Program-made: the position numbers and the translations under genes
Assembly: GCA_963210315.1 (NCBI GenBank)
Contig: OY723314.1
Span: 248,001-312,000, forward strand
Direction of reading: 5' to 3'
Source: Rhynchopus euleeides
Taxonomy: Eukaryota > Euglenozoa > Diplonemea > Diplonemida > Diplonemidae
Length of the DNA: 64,000 bases
Notes under the pieces: model-generated
Database searches by the model: none
Seen by the model: only the letters and a program-made list of their open reading frames with translations
What the model was told of the DNA's origin: nothing
Shown: piece by piece, positions 49,565 to 61,815 of the stretch
How positions within the stretch are numbered: position 1 is the first letter of the stretch
Layout: each line of letters starts with the position of its first letter

Positions 49565-49830
49565 CAGACCCGCTTTTCCAGAACCGCACCCCCTCCCTCC
49601 ACTCCAAGTGTATCCGCTGCTCATGGGCCCACGTGACCACAAAGACTTAATCGTGACTCCATAGCAAAGATGGCTACCACGCTCAAGACCATCTGTGAAC
49701 AGACGGTGGTCTCCTGTTTCCAGGGGTATGGAATTACCACGAGTGTAATGCAGGTACGGTAGGTGTGTCAAGAAGGTTTGCAGCTCACAGCAGGTCGTCA
49801 TCTTCGTTCTGAACCTTGGTTCTGAAGTCG
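49565..49830. repeat. direct repeat R4, copy 2
   Basis: Second copy of 48545-48830 in direct orientation; the interval between the copies is about 1.02 kb. The pair could be diverged terminal repeats, but no internal retroelement gene was found. Confidence 0.65.
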
Positions 49831-50280
49831 ACAGCTCCTCAAGTCGGAGGCACACAAAGGATGGGTTCCGCAACTGTCCAACTATCTACAGACTCACAGC
49901 CCAGAAGGTGCAGTCCAGGTTCCACAGAGCAAATTAAATGTTAGCATTTCTGCACAACTACCGTATCGCAAATCGCAGCGGCGGTAGAAGTGACTGACTC
50001 TAAAACGGCGAGGTATCAGTCTTGACGCTGGAAAATTCCGTTCGGAAATACCAAACACATCCAGAAAGTGGAAGGAATGGGCGCCAAGATGATGCGAACG
50101 ATTTTTGGGGGGAGGGGGTGGACTGCCCTGTATCGTGATACCCGTGAGGGTAAAAAAATACAGGGCAGGGAGGCACAGGCGCAGGCACAACAGAGGCAAT
50201 ACATAGGCAGGCACCAATGGGAAAAGCGACCTCTTCTGGGACAGGCTGGGGAGGGGGGTGGGGAGGGCGGCGCTGGGGCG

Positions 50281-50700
50281 GCTGCATGCGGTACCTGCGG
50301 TTCCGGTCCGGATTTTCGTCCGGACCGGTGCCGCATTTGAGGGGCAAGAATCTGATTTCCGAGGCCCGGGAATGGTCGCAGTGGCTTCAAATGGCCAAAA
50401 ACGTTCAATTTACCCCCCGGAAAAAAAATTCGAAAGGGTCCCCCTATAGAAATCCAGTCAGGACTGCGTGAACCGGTTCTAGAACCGGTTCGCGAACCGG
50501 TTTCTGCCAGTTTCTGCATGCGGTACCTGCGGTTCCGGTCCGGATTTTCGTCCGGACCGGTACCGCATTTGAGGGGCAAGAATCTGATTTCCGAGGCCCG
50601 GGAATGGTCGCAGTGGCTTCAAATGGCCAAAAACGTTCAATTTACCCCCCCGAAAAAAAAATTCGAAAGGGTCCCCCTATAGAAATCCGGTCAGGACTGG
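50281..50700. repeat. tandem repeat, 235-bp period
   Basis: The sequence from GCATGCGGTACCTGCGGTTC to CCCCCTATAGAAATCC is present at 50283-50455 and 50518-50690, nearly identical. Each copy has the hairpin GGTCCGGATTTTCGTCCGGACC-type stem and is followed by AACCGGTT palindromes. Confidence 0.85.
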
Positions 50701-50941
50701 GGGAACCGGTTTCAGAACCGGTTCTGGAACCGGTTCGTGAACCGGTTCTCGAACCGGTTCTGAAACCGGTTCCTGCAAACCGGTTCACGAACCGGTTTTT
50801 GCCAGTTTCAGAACCGGTCCCAGCCGGTTCTGAACCTGTCCTCAACCGGTTCGGATTTGTCAGTAACCGGTTTGCCGTTGTGATTTCAACCGGTTCCCAA
50901 ACCGGTTCCCAAGGAACCGGTTACTGTTTTCAAACCGGTTC
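50470..50941. repeat. GAACCGGTTC palindrome array 2
   Basis: A short cluster at 50470-50505 and a long one at 50703-50941 together hold about twenty AACCGGTT cores, in the same motif as 48261-48423. Spacers differ, so the motif rather than a longer unit is conserved. Confidence 0.9.
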
Positions 50942-50949
50942 AGGAGATT

Positions 50950-52660
50950 TCTGCCAGCGCGTCGTGTGAGAGCAGTGCCCCCCCCCCCCTCCCCCTTTTT
51001 GGGAGAAACAGGGGGGGGGGGTGGGCCAAAAAGAAAACTATAAAATAGATCCTGTCCTGCCTGGAAGCTCCCAAAGGAGGGGGTGGTGGTGAGGTGTCAG
51101 GTGGGCAGGCAGGGCCGAGTTGAGCCCTCCCCAAGGGTGTTTTTCGACCATCGACATGATTACGATGCGTGGGGGGTGTGGGGTAGGGGGTAGGGGGAGG
51201 GGGGCTGGTATCCCTGTGGCAGTGGGGGGTGGTGGGGGGGGGGGGGTGGGCAGTTTTCTCTTTCCGAACAGGGGTATTAGCCCTGGAGACTTGGCAGGGT
51301 TTGGGGACATAGCAGAACTGTCGCCTCCCTCCCTTTCCCCCCCCTCCCCCCCCCTTCCCTGACCTCTCTGAACAATCGTAAGAACTGCTTCCCAAAAAAA
51401 AGAACCTTCTAAGAGACAGCTCTACATCACAGCAAAAGAGAACAAAAAATATCGGCATTTTGTGATACCCCTTTGGATTCTCCAAAGATAAATCCCTCCA
51501 GCCGCACATATCGGTGGTGGTCCTGCGCAGCAGCCTTGCTCCCACAGTGCCCGTGATTGTTCATACCAAAAAATGGGCCAGACCAACTGACCAACAAAGG
51601 AAAAGAGGTAGGGGAGAACTAGGGCCATTAGGCAGCATTGACGAATCCCACGAGACCGACTCATTGAGTCGCTCCTAAGCTTGCGCCTTAACTTGTTAGG
51701 AGTGACTCAGATGTGCCCCACCTGCACTTTTGCCTTAGATCACACGAGGTTTTCCGGCTATGAAATTTGTAAGCGACACTCAACAGCTGCTGGGCACAGG
51801 CGAACCTGGCCCGCAAATGCGTTCGACGACCTGATGAGTCTCATGCTTCTGCAATTCCCATTGAATATCGCGTCTAGCTGCGGTCTTCATCGATCCCAGA
51901 GCCAAGACATCCACCGATAAGTGCAGTTGTTGTCACCCGCCTGCAGGCAGAGCGCGCACACACACCTTCAGCAGCCCTGCCCACAAGCGTGCCCACGGCA
52001 GGTGCTTCCAGAGCAGGCCCCTCCATCCCCGCCCTTGGACAGCATTAGTCTTCGAACCTACCTATCACCCCCGCCCCCCCCGCCCCCGCCCTTGGCTACG
52101 GACCCCACCTTGTCCGTCATCGCTACTATGCTAGGGGGGAAGGGGGGGAGGGGAAGAGGGAAAAGGGAACAAGCGGGAACGGGCAACGGGTCTTACCTTC
52201 ATTTTCGACAATCAAATACACACCTATCTCCCCCCCTTTCCATCCCCCCTCCGGGACGCGCAGGACAAACATGCTCAAGGGTTGTCGGAGAGGAGGGGCG
52301 GGGGGGGGAGGGGAAGGGCTTGCCGGACCTCGAGTCACTCTCGCCGCTCCACTCTCCTCCCAAACACACCTGGGGTGAGCCGGCAAAGGTTAGAGTTTGG
52401 CTCGACAAAGGGTGTGTCAGGGCAGGCAGAGTCCCAGAGAAAGACTGGCCCACATAGTGAAACACCCCCTGCCTCAAACAAACAAGGGGGGAGGGGGTGT
52501 CTGAGCGGCCGTAACACAGGGGGGGGGGGGCAATGCAAGGGGTGGGGGCGTGTGTGCCACACCTGGATAACCGCCACTTCTACGCTGTTTTTTTCCCCCG
52601 CCCAGTATTCCCTTGATATTGGGGGACCTGGGAGCCGGAGGTTTTGTGTGTGTGTCCCCC
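50950..52660. other. intergenic, C/G-tract rich, no gene recognised
   Basis: Multiple poly-C and poly-G tracts. A TTCGACAATCAAA word at about 52204 resembles the R1 tail. No supported frame. Confidence 0.45.
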
Positions 52661-52694
52661 CCCCCCCCCCCCTCTCTCTCTCTCTCGCTTCCCT

Positions 52695-52770
52695 CAACTG
52701 CTTGACGACGTGCCGCTGGCGTGCTGCCCCCCCTGAAGCTCCGGCCCACGCAAGCACAGACCAAAGCAAG
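52695..52770. repeat. conserved block R5, copy 1
   Basis: After a CT microsatellite, TGCTTGACGACGTGCCGCTGG...CTGAAGCTCCGGCCCACGC and then AAGCACAGACCAAAGCAAG is very similar to 63668-63748, which also follows a CT microsatellite. Confidence 0.7.
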
Positions 52771-52779
52771 CCTCTCTCT

Positions 52780-54030
52780 ACTCTCCCTCTCTACGGTGGT
52801 GGTATCGCCCGAGTTTCCCCCTCTCGCTCTGGGCGCAGCATACACTAAACAAAGCAAACATGGTGGGGTAATGTGTGGTGGCGGTGATGGTAGCAGCGGC
52901 GGTGTGGTGGCATAAACCCCCCCCCCCCCCTCCCTGGAAACTGCAGGGCATATCCTCCCCCCCTCCCGGGACCCCCGATCATTCACAGCTCCCTTGGGAA
53001 GGCCTTCGTGATTTGCTCTCTGCGATGCAGTTCGACTGTGACCTCACCGCATGCGTAAAAACTTTTGTTTTTCCGCACACTTCAATGTGGGTGGAAAGTT
53101 TCTCGCGCTTTGCTCGTGCCCTTGTGCTCCTCACTCACGACACCATCATCAGCAGGAGTGTGAGTGTGGAAGCGTCAACGCAAAAAGAAACCATAGCAAA
53201 AAGTGCCGATCAAAGCGCAGAGACACTTTGTATCACCTCTCGCAGAGGGCAGATCGCTCTGAGAGAACACACCGCCCGCACTGTCCACACACACACGCAC
53301 ACCCCACACACTCACTGCAGGAAGGGAGGAGGCAGAGCTGCTTCACACACGCTCCCCCCCCCGCTCCCCCGCCCCCCCTTCCCTCCGCCGTACACACCAC
53401 CAAGGTCCAACAGACATCCCGAACGGAAAAGTGTCATTCGTATCCCCCCCCCCCCCCCCCCGGTTTCCAGGACCCCAATGGGGGAGAGCGGTTTTCTCAG
53501 CTGATAGATCTGGCGGCGGGAGAGTTGACAACAAAAAAGGAACGAAACTCTGCGAAAGAGTAGCGGAGCCGCGAAAGTAGCCATCCCGCCACAACTCGGA
53601 AGAGGGGGGGGAGGGGGGGGGGTGGAGGGAGAGAGAGGGTGCATTCAGTAAACTTGTTTAAGCACCTTCGGTGCGACTAGGGAGTCAAGGGAGGACTAGA
53701 GAAGACGACTTCCCTGTGCGTATTTGTTTTTCTACCACTTGCAACAACAGTTTTCTTGCAAGGTTGGAAGGGGGGCGAACGGAACAAACACCACCCTTCA
53801 TCAGGCCAACGAGTGGTGTTTTGCTCCCTGCCTTCGCCCCTCCGTACGTCAGCTTTTGCACTGAACGGTGCCTAATGCAACGGAAAAGCGGTGGCTGAGT
53901 TACCCCCATCTCCCACGAGACGCGTTTTTGATATTGATGTTTTGTGTCTTATGTCCGACCGAAGACTCCCAACAAAGCAAATCACAACACAACCACACAC
54001 CCTCTCTCTCTCTCTCTCTAACCCCGCCAC
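52780..54030. other. intergenic, no gene recognised
   Basis: Poly-C tracts at 52918-52930 and 53445-53461. The pyrimidine tract CCCTCTCTCTCTCTCTCT (about 54000) lies just before the next start codon. Confidence 0.45.
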
Positions 54031-54037
54031 TTCCGAT

Positions 54038-55838
54038 ATGCACCACCGGACCGTCCCCGCCTCTCTGATCCGCGGAAGACCTGGCAGCTCCTTCCATTCC
54101 CAAGCATCTGCCTCTGTCCTGTCCACCCCATCCGCCCTGTCCGACTCCGGCACCCCGGCAGAGGCACACTCCCTCCTCTCCCCTGCACAGCAGCTGCCAC
54201 CCCACCACCACCACCGCACCTATCGCAGCAGCCTCGGCGCGTCGTCGTCGTCGTCGTCTTCAACATCTGCCACGTCTGATGCGTCTGGCTTCCCGACACC
54301 ATCTCCCTCCTCTTTTGGTGGGATCCGCGTTGGTGCGCCATCCCGTAGGGAGCAGCAGCAGCAGCAGCCTCAGCACGGGCTGGGATACCACACCACCGCA
54401 CGGGGTGTCTCTTCCTCCTCCTCCACCGGCGGCGCGGCGCCCCGCCGCGGCTCCACCCCATCGGGCGACCCCCGGGACCCCCCTTCTGTGGCAACCCCCG
54501 CCGCATGCATCGGGGGTGTCGCGCTGCTCCTTCTGCTCCTCCTGAGCCCCTCCCTCTCACCCCTCACCGCCCCTTTGGACGCATCCCGCCCTAGCAGCAC
54601 CTCCGGGCTCCCCACAGGGCTGCCGTTCGGTTTTGGCGGAGGTGGAGAGGTTGACCTCCTCGCGGACTCGAGGGTGCTGCTCCGCCCTGCCTTCATCGAT
54701 GCGATATACAGGGAGAGGCACCGGGCCGCCCTGCTGAGAGGGGAGGGTGGGGGTGGGGGTGGGGGTGTGGCGGGTGGGGCACACCCCAGCCTCGATGCAG
54801 GCGATGATGCCGCCGATATACTTTACGGAGAAACCCCGGAGTGGCTGGAGCTGAACCCGATTGACGCCTCGGGGATTGTGGAGGCGGTGATATCTAAAAC
54901 CCCCGCTGATACGCCCGCCGGGCCCAGGGGTGGTGGAGGGGGGGCGAATACGACACCTGCAACAGCGGGGGATCTCTCTGTGGACAGCGAGATTGTCGGG
55001 CTCCGGCAGAAGAAATCGCCTCTCCTCCAAAGCGGCGGGGCTGCCGGGTCCTGGGTGTTCCGCCCGCCGCACCGCCAACACCAGCACCGCATGCGGGGGG
55101 GAGCGCTGCACCCCGGGGCGGCAGCCCCCGGTGGTGCAACGCGTCGCCTCGCCATCCTCCTGGGGCTGCTCCCGCCGGACCCCCCGACACACCCAGGTGG
55201 TAGCGGAGGAGGTGCGTCTGCCGCGTCCCACTGCCTCCAGGGCGAGGAGGAGGGGGAGGGCGGTTTTGGTTCTGACGCAGAAGACACCGAGGCTTCAGCA
55301 GGCGGGGTGGGGGCGATGCCTTCCCTGCCCCCGCCGTCGCCGCGACGCGGGGGTGCGGGGAGTTTTGCCAGAGGGAGGGGGAGGCAGAGCCAGATCGGCG
55401 CCATCTTCTCGGAGGTGCTGCTGCGGTGGGCCAGGTCGTCTGTCGCGCCGAGCGAGGCGCCTGTCGGGCTTAAAGTGGCGGTTGCCTTTACAAACGACGC
55501 TTATGTGAGGGAGGGGTTGATACCCAATCTAGTCTGCTCCTTCAAAAGGCTGGGGATTGCGTGGTATGTCTTGGTTGCGACAGATCACCACGCTGCGGCG
55601 AAGCTGATGTCGATGGGGCCCGGGTTTTCCGACCACACCATCTGGGATCAAGACTATTGGAAGGGGACTTCGGCAAAATCGCTGCGGTCGACATACAATG
55701 CGACGGATGAATACATCCACTTCATCCAGAAGAGGACGCGGTACACAAAGGTGATCATCGAAACACTCTACAACCACAACGTGGTCTCCGCGATGCAGGA
55801 GGGTCCGCTGTCGCAACACTCCATCCCATGCGTCGATC
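54038..55838 (+). CDS. type II membrane nucleotide-diphospho-sugar transferase (cut by gap)
   Basis: At least 600 residues from the ATG after the CT tract (MHHRTVPASLIRGRPG). The cytosolic N-terminus is Ser/Pro-rich; a TM anchor is at about 150-173 (ACIGGVALLLLLLLSPSL). A long low-complexity Gly/Pro-rich stem follows. From about 478 the sequence resembles the start of the nucleotide-diphospho-sugar transferase family: VAVAFTNDAYVREGLIPNLV, FKRLGIAWYVLVATD. The DXD motif would lie further on, inside or beyond the gap at 55839. The reading frame is open into the gap; the 3' end is not seen. It probably acts in the Golgi on glycoproteins. The family call rests on about 130 residues. Confidence 0.6.
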
Positions 55839-56038
55839 NNNNNNNNNNNNNNNNNNNNNNNNNNNNNNNNNNNNNNNNNNNNNNNNNNNNNNNNNNNNNN
55901 NNNNNNNNNNNNNNNNNNNNNNNNNNNNNNNNNNNNNNNNNNNNNNNNNNNNNNNNNNNNNNNNNNNNNNNNNNNNNNNNNNNNNNNNNNNNNNNNNNNN
56001 NNNNNNNNNNNNNNNNNNNNNNNNNNNNNNNNNNNNNN
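55839..56038. other. assembly gap (200 N)
   Basis: Exactly 200 N, followed directly by a GA/GT microsatellite that probably caused the break. Confidence 0.95.
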
Positions 56039-56083
56039 AGAGAGAGAGAGAGAGAGAGAGAGTGTGTGTGTGTGTGTTTTTGT

Positions 56084-56124
<41 letters not shown>

Positions 56125-56130
56125 TGTGTG
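56039..56130. repeat. (GA)n(GT)n compound microsatellite
   Basis: Two blocks of (AG)n followed by (TG)n and GTTTTTGTT, the second a longer copy of the first. Confidence 0.9.
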
Positions 56131-56156
56131 TTTTTGTTGACTGCTGTCTCCATCAG

Positions 56157-59100
56157 CACTGGCGGTGCCCTTGGTGTGTTGTGTCGATGCCTATGTGTGG
56201 CCCCACCTGCCTTGCCCTGCAACAGCGCCCAGCAGTGCTGGATGGGGGCTCAGCCGGATTCTTGCAAAACTGGTGTGTGCTGCGACCCGACACAGACGAG
56301 CCCGCCACAGATGTGCCCCAACGGCCGGGAGTGCTGCGACTGCGGGCATCTTTCGTGCTCCTGTGACGTTGTGGCGCCCGCCTTAACACTGGCACCGGCA
56401 ACGCCTGCACCTCCGACACCTCCGACGCCTGCCCCTCCGACACAGGCACCATCGACGCCTGCACCTCAGACAGCCGCACCCCCAACACCGGCACCTCTCA
56501 CTGCGGCACCGGCAACACCTGCACCTCAGACGCCCGCCCCTCCGACACAGGCACCGGCAACGCCTGCACCTCAGACAGCCGCACCCCCAACACCTGCACC
56601 CCAGACCCAGGCACCGGCAACATCGGCCCCGTTGACAGCTGCACCAAGTACACCAGTGCCTCCAACACCTGCGCCTCCGACGCAGTCGCCGCCCACATCT
56701 GTGCCGTTGACGCTTGTGCCCCCGACGGCAGTGCCCCCAACATCCGCACCTCTGACTACGGCACCGTCGACGCCTGCGCCTCCAACATCTGTGCCCTCGA
56801 CCCAGGCACCGGCAACATCGGCGCCGGTGACAGTCGCACCGGTGACGCCTGTGCCAGCGACGCTGTCACCACCCACTTTGGCGCCGCAGACAGTCGCCCC
56901 ACCGACAGCGGTCCCGCCAACACCTGCACCTCTCACTGCGGCACCGGCAACGCCTGCACCTCAGACGCCCGCCCCTTCGACACAGGCACCATCGACGCCT
57001 GCACCTCAGACAGCCGCACCCCCAACACCTGCACCCCAGACCCAGGCACCGGCAACATCGGCCCCGTCGACAGCTGCGCCCACGTCTGTGCCCCCAACAC
57101 CCGCGCCTCTGACTGCGTCACCGGCGACACCCGTGCCTCCAACACCTGCGCCTCTGACGCAGTCGCCGCCCACATCTGTGCCGTTGACGCTTGTGCCTCC
57201 GCCAGTGCCCCCAACACCGGCACCCCTCACTGCAGCACCGGCAACGCCTGCACCTCAAACACCCGCCCCTCTGACACAGGCACCATCGACGCCTGCACCT
57301 CAGACAGCCGCACCCCTCACTGCAGCACCGGCAACGCCTGCACCTCAAACACCCGCCCCTCTGACACAGGCACCATCGACGCCTGCACCTCAGACAGCCG
57401 CACCCCTCACTGCGGCACCGGCAACACCTGCACCTCAGGCTGACACCCCACCCCCGCCACTCCTCCTGCTCACAGCAGAACCCGAGTCGCCCACACCTGC
57501 CCCCACACCGACCCCATCCACGACACTCCTGCGGGAGACCCACCACCTCCCCCCTCCACCCCCGACCACCACGGGCTCAGCCGCCGCCGCCACCGCCGCT
57601 GCCGCTGCCGCCTTCGCCGGATCCCCCTCTGCTGCCGGAGGCGCCGGACGCCTCGCCCTGCTCCGCAATTTTGGGTGCAACATGGAGGATGTTGATGTGA
57701 ACAAGACGGAGACTTTGGATTGGGAGTTCCACCCGACACAGCTTGCCGTTGGTACGGGGCCGGGCAGACACATGGTCGGCGCCATCATCGCCAACCCGTT
57801 GCTGGTCCTCCTCGCCCTGCTCCTCCTCCGTGCCGCAGCTGCCCTGCTGCGCTGCGCTTCCACCACCACCCCCAGCCACCACCACGCCATGGGGCAGGCC
57901 CGTGCCCCAGGCCTCATCTACATCCCCTTCGTCTTCCTCCTGCAGGGAACCAGCCTCGCCGCCGCACAGCTCGCCTTCTTCCCCGCAGAGTCCGGACCAA
58001 TCCCCGCCGTGCTGGGCGCCGTCGTGCTCGCTGCCTGCCTCGCCTCCCCAGTCGCCCTGTGGGCCACCGTGCTCCGACACATCACCACCTCCGCCACAGC
58101 TGTGCCGGACCCCAGGCTGCAGCGGCGCGCCCCTAAGGCTCTGGCGAACTCTTCCCCCGACGCTCTGGGGAAGCCTGGGGTGGAACCGCATGAAAAATTT
58201 GAAAAAATCGAAGGGGAGGAGGAGGAGGAGGAAACAGCCCACGAGCTCCAGGGCCTCCGCCGCCTGGCCTACACCTTTGCGTTTGGCGAATCCATCTGGG
58301 TGTCGCGGGAGCAGGGCGGCGCCGGCAGCGAGTGGCAGGGGGGATGCGACGCGGGTTCCGCGGTGGACCCCTGCTTCGCAGAGAGGTACGGCGTGTTGTT
58401 CGAAAGCCTCCGGGACAGCTGCACGTGGTGGCCCCTCGTCGAGCTGGGGACGGTGCTGGGTCTCAGCCTGTTCTCTGCCTGGAGGCCCAGGAATGCCACG
58501 GAGTGCGACGCTCGGAACTACTGCATCACAGGGCTGCTTGCGGGGAACCTGCTGCTGCTCGTCTGCGTCAGGCCCTACTCCGCAGCGATCGATCAGCTCA
58601 CATCCGTCCTTCTCTCCGCGATGACAGCCACCGCCGTCGCCCTGATGTCGGCAGCGATCACCACATCGCAGCCGGATGACTCATGGTTCATCTCCGTCGC
58701 CCACTCCCTCCTCTTCTGGTCTGCGATCCTTCTCATGGCAAAGTGCATCTGGGATTTGCTCTCTTATGGCTTTGACATCCTCACAGCTCGCAAACTGGAG
58801 GCACGCAGCCAAAACAACCCCGATTGCACCGGAGGGGATCTGCAGGAGATGCTGCTGCACCTCTCCTTCGAAGAGGAGGAGGAGAAGGAAGAAGACGAAG
58901 GGGATAGCGGTGGTGTTGACGAATACGAAGAAGGGGTAGGTGCGCAGCGGCAGCGGCAGCGGCGCCTGTCGTCACGCCTGGCGCTCTCCCCAAGGGGCGG
59001 TGAGGCGGGGCGGTTGGGGGCGTCGCGAAGCAGGCTGGCTGTCTCCGTGCCTGTGCCGGGTGGGCCTGTGTCGGAGGGTTCGCCGGGGGTATTGAATACG

Positions 59101-59349
59101 TCGCAGAGCCTGTGGGCCTCGCTGGGTGGCGTGAGCTGTGCGTCGTCTGCGGCGTGCAGCGATTCGTCGGTGGAAGCTGTGCAGACGCAGGCGGCGGTGC
59201 TGGGTGGGAGCAGGCGGGTGGGGTCGCCCCAGCAGCGCGGCAGCGGCCACGCGAGGCCGGGTCGATTTGCCTCCACATACACAGGGAGGAGAAAGCAGCA
59301 GTCACGCCGGTATCCCGACCTCGGAGCGTCTTACATGACCTATTTGTAG
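56157..59349 (+). CDS. mucin-like polytopic membrane protein (5' end not resolved)
   Basis: The open frame after the gap has no good ATG. TTTTTGTTGACTGCTGTCTC followed by CATCAG looks like a 3' splice acceptor, so an upstream exon may be in or before the gap. A Cys-rich module (56220-56375, CCDCGHLSCSCD) is followed by about 350 residues of Ala/Pro/Thr repeats (units such as TPAPQTAAPPTPAP), expected to be heavily O-glycosylated. A Cys/Asn-containing segment (57650-57730) and about seven TM helices follow (57770-58780). An acidic loop with EEEEEETAHELQGLRRLAYT lies between the TM groups. The C-terminal cytosolic tail is Glu- and then Ser/Gly/Arg-rich. No family was recognised; a surface channel or sensor is possible. 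Confidence 0.6.
56395..57440 (+). repeat. in-frame minisatellite encoding Ala/Pro/Thr repeats
   Basis: Units of about 15-36 bp, such as GCACCGGCAACGCCTGCACC, plus blocks repeated at higher order: a 90-bp block at about 57229-57318 recurs at once at 57319-57408. Recent slippage or unequal exchange is likely. Confidence 0.85.
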
Positions 59350-59359
59350 GAACAAATAT

Positions 59360-61660
59360 ATGGCCCTCACTGGGGGGGCCTTGCTACCAGTCACAGCTCG
59401 TCGCAGCTCGTCAGTCAGTGAGGGGAAGTGGGGCTGTTGCTCGCTTTTTCTCATTCAGGTCGCATCTGATAGCGAGGGCCCCCACTGGAGAGAGTTAGAG
59501 CGTGAGGCGTGTGTGCCTATGGTGTTGACCAGAGGGTTTCATTGTGTCAAAAAAAAGGAAAGGGGAAAAATGAAGAACGGTTCTCAGAACATATAACCGG
59601 AAAGCCTCAAAGGAATATTTTGTCAGGGTCTGAGCATTTTTGTTGGCCAAAAAAAATATGCCCCCCCCCCGAGTTCCGGCCAAACCACCGCCGAAAACTC
59701 GGGCCCAAGAATCAGGCCGAACAATCTAAAGAAACAGGCGGAACTTCTGTCGAACAGTGCGGCACCACCTATTCCACTGTTAGGTGCGTGCCACATGTCA
59801 CCCACTCACCCTTGCCTCTCCCGACTTGACTCCGCGCCTCCTGACCCCCCCGACCCCCCTACCCCCACCCACGTGGGGGTGGCGTCACAACCAAGCCTGT
59901 GTCCCTTAGGGGGAACACGGGTTGTCGCACAGGGTTGACTTGTTTTCCTGCATGACCCTCATCCCATACCACACCCGCACCCCTATCCATTGCTGAGCGA
60001 CACTCTTCTAGATGTGTCCGGAATAAATCACTCCATCGGGTCCGACAATTCGAACCACGAAAAATGACAAAACATAATGAACATCTGCCAGCCCGGCTAA
60101 CCTGTATGCGGCCCACACAAGCTGTCTGCCATCCCAGTGTGCTGTTTACTCTTGTGTGCGTTCCAAAACTGGGGCCGGGCGTGGTGAAGGGGAAGAACAA
60201 AAAAAGAAAAGAAATTGGGAAAAAAATTGCTGCCGAGGCTACCAAATAGCCTTGTTTGTCACCTGCGCTGTCGAGGTCCAGCCTCTGGGGCGGTGAGGCT
60301 GCTGGGAAGCTGCTGGGAGAGAGGCTTCTAGAGAGAGAGGGGGACTATCCACACCCGAAGGCGGGTGCGGTACCCGATATCCGAGGCTTCTATAGGTTCA
60401 CCCCCCAGCCTCAGCCTCAGCAAGGCTGAGGACTTCGCAGTGTCTTTACCACTATCAGGACGGTTCGAAAAGAGGTTTTTACAATTGTTGTCGCCCCTCC
60501 CCCCCTTTCCCAGAGGTGTCCTCGCGGATGCAACAAAGGGGGGTTTTCGACAAAAGTTCGGTGATTTTTTTTGTTTTGCCTAAAGAAGCTTTTGCTCGTC
60601 GCAGCAGGAAAGAGGGTGGGGGAAAAGAAAACCCTTTGCTGGTCTTGGCGTGTTGTTGATGGTGTCTCGTTGTGTCTTATTTCTTTTGGAAAGGGATTTA
60701 AGCACCCTGCCTGTTTCTACAACTGGCAGGAGGGGGGCGTGTGCCGGAGAAAAGCGAATGCAACCGGGTGAATCAAGAGAGATGGAAGGGGAGGGGGGGG
60801 GTGGAGCATTGCATTAAATGGCAGTTAGTGTTTTCTTCAAACCCTGAACATCCCCACAGCCTGCCGGACGTGGGGGGGGGGGGGGGTGCACGAGGTGTGC
60901 GAACCACACGGTCAAAAGTTTCCAGAGTTGGGTGATGCCGAACTGACAAAACAGAACAAATCATTGGAAGAGTGGCCCGCGTGGTTTTCGTACTGGGTAT
61001 GCTGCAACATGTTGTCAAGAAGTGAATAAATCGATCAGATTGCCACCCCCTTCCCCTCTGCCCGACGAGCGAAGGGAGATCATCCTTGTGCTTCCTTCTA
61101 ATTCGATTCGAATCCCCCCCCCCCTCTGCTTGAGCCGTGCAGCTGTGGGAGCCCAATTCTTAATAATCCTGCCCCCCCCCCCCCCCCCCACCCAAATGAA
61201 TGAAACATGCCGCGTGATGGTTTGCACGTTGCGTGACATGTGATGTCGGTTTTTTTTGCCTCATAATTTATCTTCAGCATCCTTCCCTGCCCCTGTCCCC
61301 CCTCCCTCCACCACCACCCACGACTTCTTTCAGCATCATGTTTTTCCCCCTTTATCCCACCCATCTGTTCGCTTTTGATCTTGATGTTTCTGACTTTCTG
61401 ATGTGTCACTGTGAGTGTGTGCATGTGTGCGCAATGGGAGTCGCATTACAGCTTACCATGATGCAGCCAAACTTCCACGAAACACACAAAAAAACATGTT
61501 GTCGTGTGGGTGTGTCTGTACGTGTCTCTTGAAGGTCTATCACACCATCCTCCCGCTCCCCTCTCTCTCTCAGGCGCCACAGCGAAGCGTTGCTAAGAGG
61601 GGCTAACAGAAGTTGTTTTGTGCGTCATGACAATCACACATCATACGCTGCAGGAGTGGG
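59360..61660. other. intergenic, no gene recognised
   Basis: Short frames only. Noted content: GGCCCTCACTGGGGGGGCC and a related AGGGCCCCCACTGG word (59379 and 59475), a CCCCCACCCACGTGGGGGTGG hairpin (about 59861-59881), poly-G at about 60871-60885 and poly-C at about 61173-61189. Confidence 0.45.
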
Positions 61661-61663
61661 GGG

Positions 61664-61815
61664 GGGGGGTTTACTGCAACAGGGAACCTGTCAGTGTCAA
61701 AAAGATAGTAGGCAGCGCTTTTGGGCAACAAATTCAACCTCCTCATCAGGGCTGCGGAGTTGCCTTTGTTTTGCCCGGATTTGGCGCACAAACAACAGCC
61801 TTACCTTTTTTTTGG
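61664..61815. repeat. dispersed repeat R3, copy 2
   Basis: Shares TTTACTGCAACAGGG, CAGTGTCAAAAA and CCGGATTTGGCGCACAAACA with 41895-41985. AGATAGTAGGCAGCGC also resembles AGATAGCGGGCAGCGC at 63956. Confidence 0.65.

Noticed and set aside
48545..49830. LTR retrotransposon bounded by R4 repeats
   Set aside because: The repeats are diverged, lack TG...CA ends and a target duplication, and the interior is about 0.7 kb without gag or pol.
60040..60075. Possible tRNA B-box (GGTTCGAATTG, minus)
   Set aside because: The flanks do not pair and no cloverleaf can be drawn.
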